From the NCBI RefSeq assembly GCF_011758565.1, contig NZ_JAAMOX010000001.1, positions 2,023,838 through 2,087,837 of the forward strand: a DNA stretch of 64,000 bases, written 5' to 3'. Shown one piece after another: positions 17,235-25,835 of the stretch. The notes beneath the pieces were generated by a model that saw nothing but the letters and a program-made list of their open reading frames with translations, made no database searches and was not told the origin of the DNA. Positions within the stretch are counted from its first letter, which is position 1; the number at the start of each line of letters is the position of its first letter. The stretch is from Lysinibacter cavernae. Its GTDB lineage: Bacteria; Actinomycetota; Actinomycetes; Actinomycetales; Microbacteriaceae. A program made the translations under genes and the position numbers.

Positions 17235-18104
17235 ATGAGCGAAAACACCAAATCGAACCTACCCGGCTGGACACACGCATACTCCGGAAAGGTCCGCGAC
17301 CTCTACGAGCCCGCCGACGGCAGCGTCGACCGCCTGCTCGTTGTTGCGAGCGACAGGGTGAGCGCCTTTGATTTTGCCCTAGAGCCCGGAATCCCAGGCA
17401 AGGGCGCGCTGCTCACCCAGCTCTCGAAATGGTGGTTCGATCAGCTCGATGTCCCAAACCATCTTGTTGATGAGCCTGCCCCCGAGGCGGTTGCCGACCG
17501 AACCATGGTCACGACCAAGCTTGAGATGTACCCCATCGAATGCGTGGTTCGCGGCTACCTCACCGGAAGCGGCTGGGCCGAGTACCAGGTCAGCCAGAGC
17601 GTCTGCGGAGTTCCGCTCCCCGCCGGCCTGACCGATGGCGACCGCCTGCCAGAGCCTATCTACACCCCCGCTTACAAGGCGCCGCTCGGGGAGCACGACG
17701 AAAACATCAGCTTCGAGCAGAGCGTTGAGCTCGTTGGCGCGGATGTTGCTGCCGCACTTCGCGACGCATCCCTTGCAATCTTTCGAGCGGCATCCGACAT
17801 CGCAGAGCAGCGTGGCGTGATCCTCGCCGACACCAAATTCGAATTTGGTGCACATCCGGTAACTGGCGAACTGACCCTCGGCGACGAGGTACTGACCAGC
17901 GATTCGAGCCGCTACTGGGATGCCGAGGCCTATTCAACAGGCACGACTCCCGCCGAGCGCATGGCCAGCTTTGATAAGCAGATTGTGCGCGACTGGTTGA
18001 GCGCCAACTGGGACAAGACTGGCACGCCTCCGGTTTTGCCCGCCGAGATTGTTGAGCAGACCGCGGCGCGTTACCGCGAACTCATCGAACGCCTAACCCG
18101 CTAG
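17235..18104 (+). CDS. purC: SAICAR synthetase
   Basis: PurC couples aspartate to CAIR in purine synthesis. The 289-residue protein has the diagnostic GKVRDLYE, VASDRVSAFD, the substrate motif ECVVRGYLTGSGWAEY and DTKFEFG. The ATG at 17235 is chosen; an in-frame GTG lies one codon earlier, and a frame open upstream to 17109 does not resemble PurC. It is flanked by accessory genes, not by other pur genes. Confidence 0.96.
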   Translation: MSENTKSNLPGWTHAYSGKVRDLYEPADGSVDRLLVVASDRVSAFDFALEPGIPGKGALLTQLSKWWFDQLDVPNHLVDEPAPEAVADRTMVTTKLEMYPIECVVRGYLTGSGWAEYQVSQSVCGVPLPAGLTDGDRLPEPIYTPAYKAPLGEHDENISFEQSVELVGADVAAALRDASLAIFRAASDIAEQRGVILADTKFEFGAHPVTGELTLGDEVLTSDSSRYWDAEAYSTGTTPAERMASFDKQIVRDWLSANWDKTGTPPVLPAEIVEQTAARYRELIERLTR

Positions 18105-18150
18105 CCAGCCCCGCCTGTTCCTCGTTTATTCCCAGCGAGCATCCCCACCC

Positions 18151-18225
18151 CTCGCTCGCGGGGTGCACTTTGCCTCGTGGGGTGCACTTTTTTGCACCCC
18201 ACGAGCAAAAACGCGCCCCACGAGC
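18151..18225. repeat. Four-arm palindromic repeat, copy A
   Basis: The 75-bp element consists of CTCGCGGGGTGC, then CTCGTGGGGTGC, then the reverse complements GCACCCCACGAG and GCGCCCCACGAG, joined by short A/T-rich spacers. The whole unit is a dyad. Related copies lie at 49674, 50511 and 58836. Confidence 0.85.
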
Positions 18226-18245
18226 TAGTCCACAAACGAGTATTG

Positions 18246-18281
18246 CTTGAAGCTTCAAGTTAAGTTATTGTTGAAGTGTCA
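18246..18281. promoter_or_regulatory. Two operator-like palindromes before the VOC gene
   Basis: CTTGAAGCTTCAAG is a perfect 14-bp palindrome, and TTGAAGTGTCAA a second TTGA-N4-TCAA site 12 bp further on. They lie upstream of the VOC gene start and look like MarR-type operators. No MarR gene is in the window. Confidence 0.5.
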
Positions 18282-18312
18282 ATCAAATAGGCAAGTAGGC
18301 AAGGTAGGGATC

Positions 18313-19212
18313 GTGGATACGCAGAGCAAGCAGGCGGCAACAACGCAGTCGAAGAGCGACATCCTTGCCGCGAATACCCGCATGGGCGCCGTCACACTCA
18401 AGGTTGGCAACCTCGACAACATGATCGACTACTACCACCGCGGCGTTGGCCTGCAGGTGCTGAGCCACGACACCGCAAGCGCCACGCTCGGCAGGGCAGG
18501 CATCCCAACACTCAACCTGGCGTACGCCCCCGAGCTCAAACACGCCCCAGCAAACTCCGCTGGACTCTTCCACACTGCAATCCTCTTTCCGGAGCAGTCC
18601 GAGCTCGCCGCCTCTGTGTACTCGGTAGCCCGCAACTTTGGCCAGTCGTTCACCGGCAGCAGCGACCACCTCGTGAGCAAGGCGCTCTACTTCGACGATC
18701 CAGAAGGCAACGGCGTCGAACTCTACTGGGACCGCCCCCGCGACGAATGGACCTGGCGCGACGGCTCGGTCGCCATGGCAACCGAATACCTCGACCCCAA
18801 CGCGTTCCTCACGGAACACCTCACACCAGAAGGCAGCGAGGTTGTTGCTGACACCGCGGCATCCGTTGGCCACGTTCACCTCAAGGTTGGCGACATCGCA
18901 ACGGCAGAGCAGTTCTACGTTGACACGGTTGGCTTTGAGGTCACCACTCGCTACGGTGCGCAGGCGCTTTTCGTCGCTGCGGGCGGCTACCACCACCACC
19001 TCGGCATGAACACCTGGCAGAGCAAGGGTGCCGGCGACCGCACGCCCGCGCTCGGTCTCGGCGAAGTCTCGGTAGCTCTTCCTGGGCTGGATGACGTCGG
19101 CGCACTCGAGCAGCGCCTCGCGTCGCGCGGGGTCGCCACACGCCACGACGGCCAGGAGCTCCTCTTCAACGACCCGTGGCAAAATACCGTCCGAGTGCGA
19201 GTCTCGGCATAA
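18313..19212 (+). CDS. VOC-family (CatE-like) dioxygenase/glyoxalase
   Basis: The 299-residue protein has two VOC domains (about 15-135 and 165-299). The first has MGAVTLKVGNL and GVELYWDRPRDEWTW, typical of CatE-like catechol 2,3-dioxygenases; the second has HVHLKVGDI and YHHHLGMNTW. Two histidine metal ligands are visible in the second domain, but the usual third glutamate is not evident (NTVRVRV), so the activity is uncertain. GTG at 18313 with AAGGTAGGGA upstream is chosen because an earlier TTG would start inside the palindrome. Confidence 0.8.
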   Translation: MDTQSKQAATTQSKSDILAANTRMGAVTLKVGNLDNMIDYYHRGVGLQVLSHDTASATLGRAGIPTLNLAYAPELKHAPANSAGLFHTAILFPEQSELAASVYSVARNFGQSFTGSSDHLVSKALYFDDPEGNGVELYWDRPRDEWTWRDGSVAMATEYLDPNAFLTEHLTPEGSEVVADTAASVGHVHLKVGDIATAEQFYVDTVGFEVTTRYGAQALFVAAGGYHHHLGMNTWQSKGAGDRTPALGLGEVSVALPGLDDVGALEQRLASRGVATRHDGQELLFNDPWQNTVRVRVSA

Positions 19213-19216
19213 GCAC

Positions 19217-19235
19217 ATAGGTTTGGCTAACCTGA
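19217..19235. promoter_or_regulatory. DtxR/IdeR iron box
   Basis: ATAGGTTTGGCTAACCTGA matches the iron-box consensus TTAGGTTAGGCTAACCTAA at 16 of 19 positions. It lies 20 bp before the FecCD-type permease start and should repress it when iron is sufficient. Confidence 0.8.
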
Positions 19236-19255
19236 AGTTTGGGTAGACTACTCTG

Positions 19256-20284
19256 GTGCGTCGTTCCCTCCTGAATTTGGGCCTCATCATCGCGTTGATC
19301 GCGATGGTGCTCGTGTCGGCAGGTGCGGGACAACTCAGCATCAGCCCGCTTGAGGTGTTTGGTGCCATCATGCACCGCATCGGGCTCGACATCGGGCCTA
19401 TGCCGGCGAGCGAAACGGCAGAACTCGCGCTCTGGACCGTCCGGTTCCCGCGCATCGTCATGGCGCTGCTCATCGGGGCAGCGCTCTCGGTGTCAGGAAT
19501 GCTCATGCAGGCAATCTTCGGCAACCCCCTCGCGGAGCCGGGCGTTGTTGGCGTTTCCTCAGGTGCCGCGCTTGGCGCCGCAGCGACGATCGTGTTTGGC
19601 TGGACCTTTTTCGGCGGTTGGACGATCGCCGTGACCGCCTTTATTGCCGGCCTCATCGCGACGCTCCTCGTCTACCTCATGAGCCGCGCCAACGGCAAAA
19701 CCGAGGTCGTCACCCTCGTTCTCACCGGCATTGCGGTCAATGCCTTCGCCGGCGCTGGCCTTGCATTCCTGACGTTTCTCGGCGATTCCGCGTCGCGCGA
19801 GCAGATCGTATTTTGGCAGCTTGGAAGCCTTAACGGTTCGCGCTGGGACCAGGTCCTGATCGTGCTTCCTCTTGTCATCATCGGCATTGTCTGCGCAATT
19901 ATTGTTGCGCGCCAGCTCGACCTGCTCTCGCTTGGCGAGCGCAGCGCACGGCACCTCGGCGTCAACGTCGAGCTCCTGCGCATTTTTGTCATTGTTGTTG
20001 TCGCCCTACTCGTGAGTGGTGCGGTCGCCTTTGCCGGGGTTATCAGCTTCGTCGGCCTTGTCATCCCTCACCTCATGCGAATGGTCCTTGGCCCGGCACA
20101 CGGCCCGCTGCTCTTCGCCAGCCTCCTTGGCGGCTCCCTGCTTCTGGTCACGGCCGACCTCATCGCGCGCACCGCCGTAGCAAACGCTGACCTCCCCATT
20201 GGGATGCTCACCTCCCTCGTTGGTGGACCATTCTTCTTCTGGCTCCTCCGCCGCACCCGCAAGCGTTCGGGAGGATGGGCATGA
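19256..20284 (+). CDS. FecCD-family iron-siderophore/heme ABC permease
   Basis: The 342-residue permease has about nine hydrophobic segments and the FecCD signatures NPLAEPGVVGVSSGAALG, FAGVISFVGLVIPHLMR and ELPIG-like ADLPIGMLTSLVGGPFF. It starts with GTG at 19256 just after the iron box and overlaps the ATPase gene by ATGA. No cognate binding-protein gene is in the window. Confidence 0.92.
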   Translation: MRRSLLNLGLIIALIAMVLVSAGAGQLSISPLEVFGAIMHRIGLDIGPMPASETAELALWTVRFPRIVMALLIGAALSVSGMLMQAIFGNPLAEPGVVGVSSGAALGAAATIVFGWTFFGGWTIAVTAFIAGLIATLLVYLMSRANGKTEVVTLVLTGIAVNAFAGAGLAFLTFLGDSASREQIVFWQLGSLNGSRWDQVLIVLPLVIIGIVCAIIVARQLDLLSLGERSARHLGVNVELLRIFVIVVVALLVSGAVAFAGVISFVGLVIPHLMRMVLGPAHGPLLFASLLGGSLLLVTADLIARTAVANADLPIGMLTSLVGGPFFFWLLRRTRKRSGGWA

Positions 20285-21114
20285 TCACCAACAAGCACCA
20301 CCGCATCATCCCGGCGCCACTTGAACGCGGTGAGATTGCGATCCAGGCGAAGGGCATCACGGTGCACGTCTCGGACCGCGACCTCATTAGCGAGGTTGAT
20401 CTCACGGTACGTGCTGGCGAAATCCTCGCGCTCATCGGCCCTAACGGCGCGGGAAAATCAACGCTGCTTGGCGCGCTGACTGGCGACAACCACATCAGCA
20501 CTGGCTCCATCGAGGTTGCCGGCACCCCACTCAAAGACTGGACACTTAAGCAACTCGCCCGCCGCCGCGGAGTCTTACTACAGGACAACGGGGTCTTTTT
20601 CCCGTTCACCGTTGAAGAAGTGGTCGAGATGGGTCGCGCACCCTGGCAGGGTACCGAACTCGACAATGATGACGAAGACGCCATCAACGAGGCCATCAGG
20701 GCCACCGATATCGATCACCTTCGACGCCGCCACGTGCCATCGCTCTCTGGCGGCGAGCGCGCCCGCACGGCCTTTGCCAGAGTGACGGCGAGCAGAACCG
20801 GCATCCTGCTGCTCGACGAGCCAACGGCCGCGCTCGATCTCAAACACCAAGAGGATGTGCTTGCCCTCACAAAGCAGCGCGCGGCCGAGGGCGACGCAGT
20901 TGTCATCGTGCTGCACGACCTCGGGCTCGCGGCGGCCTACGCCGACACCATTATGCTGCTCGAAAACGGCAAGGTTGCCGCAACAGGAACCCCGGCAGAA
21001 GTGCTCACCGCTGAGCGCATCTCGCAGGTCTACGAACACCCGGTCGAGGTCTTCCCTCACCCAACAACTGGGGCCCTCATCGTGCAGCCGATCAGGGCAT
21101 TTCCAACCGTGTAG
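20281..21114 (+). CDS. Iron/heme ABC transporter ATPase (HmuV-like)
   Basis: The 277-residue ATPase has Walker A IGPNGAGKST, signature SLSGGERAR and Walker B LLLDEPTAALD; VEEVVEMGRAPW is typical of the HmuV/FecE group. The ATG at 20281 overlaps the permease stop and has GGAGG seven bases upstream; an ATG six bases earlier is too close to that site. It acts with the FecCD-type permease. Confidence 0.9.
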   Translation: MITNKHHRIIPAPLERGEIAIQAKGITVHVSDRDLISEVDLTVRAGEILALIGPNGAGKSTLLGALTGDNHISTGSIEVAGTPLKDWTLKQLARRRGVLLQDNGVFFPFTVEEVVEMGRAPWQGTELDNDDEDAINEAIRATDIDHLRRRHVPSLSGGERARTAFARVTASRTGILLLDEPTAALDLKHQEDVLALTKQRAAEGDAVVIVLHDLGLAAAYADTIMLLENGKVAATGTPAEVLTAERISQVYEHPVEVFPHPTTGALIVQPIRAFPTV

Positions 21115-21206
21115 ATCGCACACACAGTAAATATTCAGTATCAACCTCCTCGCAATTCGATACAGTCAAGTGCCTGCTTCCCCCACGGGCCAACTGAGAT
21201 TTTGAG

Positions 21207-22553
21207 GTGATCCGCATCCCTTCTCCAAGCCCGATTGGCGATTACGCCCAGCCACATAAGCGGCTCGCTCGCGAGCAAGATGCCGCACCGCCCAAAGCGC
21301 CAACCAAGCGCTCAACGATCTATGCGTTCGTGATGCGGCCCCGCGGCATCGTGTGGGGGTTTGCGATCATGCATGTCGCATACCTTGCTGCACTGCTGCC
21401 AACAATCATTGCCGGCGAGGTCCTCGGTGATCTTCCGCTCTACCGCTACTGGGCCCAACTCTCGCTTGAGACCGGCCTGTGGCAGGGCATCCATACCGAA
21501 TGGGTGTATCCGATCGGCGCAACACTCCCGATTGTTGGAGCCAACCTGCTCGGGCCGCAGCTCTACCAACTCCTCTGGCTGCTCCTCACCACCGTGCTCA
21601 ACTGGCTGGCCGTCTGGGTGCTGACCGACCGGCTCCGGAACACAGCTGCGTTCCCCGCAGCCTGGTGGTGGATGCTGCTTAACCTCGCGCTCAGCCCCGT
21701 CGCGCTCCTGCGCCTCGAAGGTGTCTCATCTCCCCTCGTTGTCATAGGGCTTGTCCTTCTCGCACGGCGGCCGATAGTTGCCACTATCGTGCTGTCCATC
21801 GCGACCTGGATCAAGGTGTGGCCGGCGGCGGTGCTGCTTGCGATCGTTGGCGCCTCGCCGAGACGCATCCTCGTTATCATCACCGGCGCCGCGACAACAG
21901 CTGTGATTGTCCTTGCCACCTGGGCGGGCGGCGGGCTCAACCACATTATGAGCTTCATCACGATGCAGTCAGACCGGCAGCTGCAGCTCGAAGCGCCCAT
22001 AACGACACCCTGGGTTTGGCTTGCCGCGCTGCACCAGCCTGGAACCACGAGTTACCACAACTACGAGATCTCAACCCGTGAGGTGATGGGCCCAGGCACA
22101 AGCCTCGCGGTGCATGCCATGACCCCGCTCATGTTCATCGCGATCGCCCTTATTTTTGTCATGATGATGTTTGCGCTTCGTCACAAGGCAGAGACGTCGC
22201 AGCTCATCTTCATGGGATCCCTTGCCCTCGTGACGGCGTTCATCGTCTTTAATAAGGTCGGCTCGCCCCAATACATCCTCTGGATTACCCCCGTCATTGC
22301 CGTTGGCCTCATCGGTCACGCCCGCGAATGGCGATTTGCCGCCTGGCTCGTTGCCATCATTGGCGTGCTGACGACGCTCATCTACCCAATTTTCTACATG
22401 CCGCTCATCGCGGGAAACCTGTGGGTGACCACGCTCCTCACTGTGAGAAACCTGCTGCTTGTTGTGCTGCTGTGCTGGGCGATTGGCAAGCTCTGGAACA
22501 TGAGCATGAAGCCTCCCCGCACCGCGGCCTATCCGGCTGGCGTGTCAGTCTAA
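21207..22553 (+). CDS. GT87-like polytopic membrane glycosyltransferase
   Basis: The 448-residue protein has about ten or more hydrophobic segments. The pattern resembles DUF2029/GT87 polyprenyl-phosphate-mannose dependent enzymes: DLPLYRYWAQ in the first loop, ATWIKVWPAAVLLA, and a late NKVGSPQYILWI. Such enzymes add mannose on the outer face of the membrane. It starts with GTG 9 kb from the nearest sugar cluster and directly precedes purS; no functional link is evident. Confidence 0.72.
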   Translation: MIRIPSPSPIGDYAQPHKRLAREQDAAPPKAPTKRSTIYAFVMRPRGIVWGFAIMHVAYLAALLPTIIAGEVLGDLPLYRYWAQLSLETGLWQGIHTEWVYPIGATLPIVGANLLGPQLYQLLWLLLTTVLNWLAVWVLTDRLRNTAAFPAAWWWMLLNLALSPVALLRLEGVSSPLVVIGLVLLARRPIVATIVLSIATWIKVWPAAVLLAIVGASPRRILVIITGAATTAVIVLATWAGGGLNHIMSFITMQSDRQLQLEAPITTPWVWLAALHQPGTTSYHNYEISTREVMGPGTSLAVHAMTPLMFIAIALIFVMMMFALRHKAETSQLIFMGSLALVTAFIVFNKVGSPQYILWITPVIAVGLIGHAREWRFAAWLVAIIGVLTTLIYPIFYMPLIAGNLWVTTLLTVRNLLLVVLLCWAIGKLWNMSMKPPRTAAYPAGVSV

Positions 22554-22562
22554 GATAGAACC

Positions 22563-22817
22563 ATGCCCAAGATTGTTGTTGATGTAATGCCTAAAGCCGA
22601 GCTGCTTGACCCTCAGGGAAAAGCCGTTACCGGCGCACTCAACCGCCTCGGAACGAGCGGTATCAGCGAAGTTCGGATCGGAAAGCGCTTTGAGCTGACC
22701 ACCGACGGCCCCGTCACCGACGAACTGCGTGCCCAGGTGCAGCAGATTGCCGACGACATCCTTTCGAACTCCGTCATCGAAGACGTTGTAAACATTGACT
22801 TTGGAGCCGACGCGTAA
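22563..22817 (+). CDS. purS: FGAM synthase subunit PurS
   Basis: The 84-residue PurS helps PurL and PurQ form the three-part FGAM synthase. It shows the family pattern [14 protein letters not shown] near the start and [14 protein letters not shown]-like sequence ([15 protein letters not shown]). Its stop overlaps the purQ start by one base. Confidence 0.96.
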   Translation: MPKIVVDVMPKAELLDPQGKAVTGALNRLGTSGISEVRIGKRFELTTDGPVTDELRAQVQQIADDILSNSVIEDVVNIDFGADA

Positions 22818-23518
22818 TGACCACCAAAATCGGTGTCATCACGTTCCCCGGCTCACTCGACGAGCGTGACGCCCAGCGCGCCGCCCGCATGGCCGGCGCA
22901 GAAGCCGTCGCACTGTGGCACGGCGAACACGACCTCAAGGGTGTCGACGCCATCGTGCTCCCCGGCGGGTTCAGCTACGGAGACTACCTCCGTGCTGGCG
23001 CCATCGCGGCCGTCTCGCCCATCATGAGCGAGGTAATCGATGCAGCAAACAAGGGCATGCCAGTGCTCGGCATTTGCAACGGCTTCCAGATGCTGGCAGA
23101 GGCGCACCTGCTGCCAGGAGGCCTCATCCGCAACGCCCACCAGCAGTTCATCCGCCGCGACCAGGCCCTCCGTGTCGAAAACGCCAACACGGCGTGGACC
23201 AACGAGTTCAGCGCCGGCGACGAGATCATCATCCCGCTCAAGAACGGCGACGGCGGATTCATCGCCGACGACGAAACGCTCAAGCGCGTTGAGGGCGAAG
23301 GCCAGGTTGCCTTCCGCTACATCGGGGTCAATCCAAACGGTTCGCTCAACGACATCGCCGGTCTCACCAACGAGCGCGGCAACGTTGTTGGCCTCATGCC
23401 GCACCCAGAGCACGCGATCGAAGCCGGTTTTGGTCCCGACACGAGCGAGGCAATGCGCTCCGGCGTTGACGGCCTTCGCTTCTTCACGAGCGCCCTCAAA
23501 GCGCTGCAGAGCGTCTAA
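22817..23518 (+). CDS. purQ: FGAM synthase glutaminase subunit PurQ
   Basis: The 233-residue class I glutaminase supplies ammonia to PurL. The nucleophile cysteine is in [10 protein letters not shown] and the His/Glu pair in [22 protein letters not shown] is diagnostic. It is coupled to purS and ends in a strong terminator, so purL, 7 kb downstream, must have its own promoter. Confidence 0.97.
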   Translation: MTTKIGVITFPGSLDERDAQRAARMAGAEAVALWHGEHDLKGVDAIVLPGGFSYGDYLRAGAIAAVSPIMSEVIDAANKGMPVLGICNGFQMLAEAHLLPGGLIRNAHQQFIRRDQALRVENANTAWTNEFSAGDEIIIPLKNGDGGFIADDETLKRVEGEGQVAFRYIGVNPNGSLNDIAGLTNERGNVVGLMPHPEHAIEAGFGPDTSEAMRSGVDGLRFFTSALKALQSV

Positions 23519-23536
23519 CCGCAGACACGAACACGC

Positions 23537-23575
23537 AAAACGGCGGGCCTCCCACTCGGGAGGGCCCGCCGTTTT
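23537..23575 (+). terminator. Rho-independent terminator of purSQ
   Basis: AAAACGGCGGGCCTCCC pairs with GGGAGGGCCCGCCGTTTT (one bulge) around ACTC, ending in TTTT. Confidence 0.88.
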
Positions 23576-23617
23576 GCTCAGCGCCCGTTCAATCACGCAG
23601 GGAGCAGTCCTCCAACT

Positions 23618-24433
23618 ATGAGCATCATTCCTATCGACTCGCTCGCTGACCCAAGGCTCACCGATTTTGCGCATCGCACCGATGTCGCCCTCAAACACGA
23701 CCAGAAGACCGAGCACGGCCTGTATATCGCCGAGTCGGCGCTGGTTCTCGAGCGTGCGCTTCGTGCTGGCCACCAGCCTCGGGCGGTATTGTCGCTTGGC
23801 GGAACAACGGATGAGGCGCAACGGCTCCTTGCCCTGCATCCGGAAACCCCAGTGTTCACCGGGCCTGGCGAGCTCCTCGCCGAACTCACCGGCTACGAAC
23901 TCCACAGGGGCCTCATCGCCTCGCTCGACCGCCCGCCCCTGCCAGACCCCGCCGACTTGCTGCGCGATTCGAGTCTCGTTGTCATTATCGAGAATGTGGT
24001 TGACCCCACCAATGTTGGCGCGATCTTTCGGTCGGTTGGGGCCATCGGCGCCGACGCGGTGTTTGTGACCGAACGCTGCTCAGACCCGTTTTATCGCAGG
24101 GCCATCAGGGTGAGCATGGGAACTGTGCTGCAGGTACCGTGGACGCGAGTGCCAGGCTGGGCCGAAACGCGTGAGTTGCTGCATGCCAACGATTTTGAGA
24201 TCGCCGCGCTGGCGCTCACCGACGACGCTGTGAGTCTCCGCGATTATGCAGCTACCATCGCCGGTTCGGGCAAGCGGGTCGCTCTCGTGCTTGGCACCGA
24301 AGGCGCTGGGCTCACCCCTGAGGCGATCGAGGCTGCGGATGTTGTGGTGCAGATCCCGATGAAGCACGGCATCGATTCGCTCAACGTTGCCGCGGCAAGC
24401 GCAGTCGCTATCTGGGCGCTCGGCGAGGCCTAA
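23618..24433 (+). CDS. SpoU/TrmH-family rRNA 2'-O-methyltransferase
   Basis: The 271-residue protein has an N-terminal substrate-binding domain (about 1-105) and the SPOUT knot domain with its three motifs: NVGAIFRSVGA, LGTEGAGL and IPMKHGIDSLNVAAA. Such enzymes methylate a ribose in 23S rRNA or tRNA using SAM; the precise target cannot be read from sequence. It is transcribed alone between the purQ terminator and the ABC binding-protein genes. Confidence 0.9.
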   Translation: MSIIPIDSLADPRLTDFAHRTDVALKHDQKTEHGLYIAESALVLERALRAGHQPRAVLSLGGTTDEAQRLLALHPETPVFTGPGELLAELTGYELHRGLIASLDRPPLPDPADLLRDSSLVVIIENVVDPTNVGAIFRSVGAIGADAVFVTERCSDPFYRRAIRVSMGTVLQVPWTRVPGWAETRELLHANDFEIAALALTDDAVSLRDYAATIAGSGKRVALVLGTEGAGLTPEAIEAADVVVQIPMKHGIDSLNVAAASAVAIWALGEA

Positions 24434-24734
24434 CCGCACCGTGGCGGCCTGCCTTGGCCGCCCAGCGATAATTCCACGATTCCTCCCGTTTTCACCACAG
24501 ACGTCTCTGCCACCTCGCCAAAGTCAAGACTTTTGAGCGCTATACGAGCCAGTTCTCTGCATTCTGTCTCGTAAATCATCACGCCACGGGAGCCAAACAG
24601 GAGCTTTGTCCCGTCGCAGCGTCTGCGGCTTGGTCTACTGTAGACATCAGGTGCCAATGACGGCGCCGTGCAGGCCACTGCGGTACCAAGCCGCGGCCGC
24701 AACCCGTCCCGCAGCAACAGAAGTGTAGGTCACA
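24434..24734. other. Intergenic region before the ABC binding-protein pair
   Basis: The 301-bp gap has a small hairpin right after the methyltransferase gene (GGCGGCC / GGCCGCC, 24443-24462) and a perfect palindrome at 24633-24645. An antisense frame spans part of the gap but has no recognisable protein character. No other signal was seen. Confidence 0.5.
24633..24645. promoter_or_regulatory. Operator-like palindrome
   Basis: GTCTACTGTAGAC is a perfect 6+1+6 palindrome about 90 bp before the first binding-protein gene. The cognate regulator is unknown. Confidence 0.4.
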
Positions 24735-25742
24735 GTGATCCCCAAGAAATCCCTTTTGTCCGTCGCCGCCCTCGGCGTTGTCTCGGCGCTCGCTCTCAGC
24801 GGATGCTCCTCCGACAACTCGGATGACAAGAGCTCAGACAGCTCGGCCAAAGACAGTATTACGATCGGCATCAGCCAGTACGTCACGCATCCATCGCTCG
24901 ACGCGACGGCCGTTGGTTTTAAGAAGGCGCTCGAAGACGCCGGCTACGTTGAGGGCGAAACCGTCACCTACGACGAGCAGAACGCTCAGGCCGACCAGGC
25001 AACCGTGACCACCATCTCCGGCAACATGGCCGACAGCGACCTCGACCTCGTGCTTGCCATCGCAACACCAAGCGCGCAGGCCGCGGCGCAGTCCATCACC
25101 AACATCCCTGTCCTCTTTACCGCAGTTACCGACGCGGTCGAAGCTGGACTGGTTGAGAGCAACGACAAGCCGGGGTCGAACGTCACCGGCACCAGCGACC
25201 TCACGCCCGTTGCCGAGCAGTTTGACCTCATCCGTGAGATCCTGCCAGACGCCAAAAAGGTTGGCATCATCTACAGTTCCGGCGAGGTCAACTCCGAAAT
25301 CCAGGTAGATCTGGCCAAAGAGGCAGCAAAGGATCTTGGCATCACCATCAGCGAAGCTGTAATTAGCGACGCCAGCGAGATCACCAACGCCGTTGATGGA
25401 CTGAAAGACGTCGACGCGATCTACGTCCCGACAGACAACAAGGTTGTCGCCGGCATCGAGGCCGTCGTGAAGTTCTCAGAAGACAACAAGATTCCGCTGT
25501 TCGCCGGCGATGCGGCGACCGTTGAGCGCGGCGCAGCCGCGACAACGGGCATCAACTACGAAGACCTCGGCTACCAGACCGGCGAGATGGCTGTTCGCAT
25601 CCTCAAGGATGGCGCAGACCCAGCAACCATGCCGGTTGAGGTTCTTTCAAAGACGACGCTGAGCATCAACCCTGAGGCCGCAGAGCGCATGGGCTTCACG
25701 ATTCCTGAGGCAGTTGTCTCACGCGCAGACGAAACGTACTAA
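24735..25742 (+). CDS. ABC transporter substrate-binding lipoprotein (TrpX-like), copy 1
   Basis: The 335-residue ABC_sub_bind (PF04392-type) protein has a lipoprotein signal with lipobox LALSGC and a Ser/Asp-rich linker. Family features are QYVTHPSLDA, LVLAIATPSAQAA, NVTGTSDLTPV and VPTDNKV. It starts with GTG. Relatives bind tryptophan, tyrosine or other small aromatic or heterocyclic ligands. A second, clearly paralogous gene follows directly. Confidence 0.88.
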   Translation: MIPKKSLLSVAALGVVSALALSGCSSDNSDDKSSDSSAKDSITIGISQYVTHPSLDATAVGFKKALEDAGYVEGETVTYDEQNAQADQATVTTISGNMADSDLDLVLAIATPSAQAAAQSITNIPVLFTAVTDAVEAGLVESNDKPGSNVTGTSDLTPVAEQFDLIREILPDAKKVGIIYSSGEVNSEIQVDLAKEAAKDLGITISEAVISDASEITNAVDGLKDVDAIYVPTDNKVVAGIEAVVKFSEDNKIPLFAGDAATVERGAAATTGINYEDLGYQTGEMAVRILKDGADPATMPVEVLSKTTLSINPEAAERMGFTIPEAVVSRADETY

Positions 25743-25764
25743 CGAATCGTTCTCTTTCCCGTGC

Positions 25765-25803
25765 GGTTTGGGTCTGATTGCCTAGGGCGATCAGGCCCAA
25801 ACC
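25765..25803 (+). other. Intercistronic hairpin between the two binding-protein genes
   Basis: Arms GGTTTGGGTCTGAT and ATCAGGCCCAAACC pair with one wobble around an 11-base loop, with no T-run. It separates the two paralogous binding-protein genes. Confidence 0.65.
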
Positions 25804-25835
25804 TGACCAGTTCAGCCACAACAGCAAGGTTCCCC

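Noticed and set aside
24430-24717. Minus-strand 95-codon frame in the gap before the binding-protein genes
   Set aside because: No ribosome site, no recognisable protein pattern, and it covers the palindrome and hairpin.
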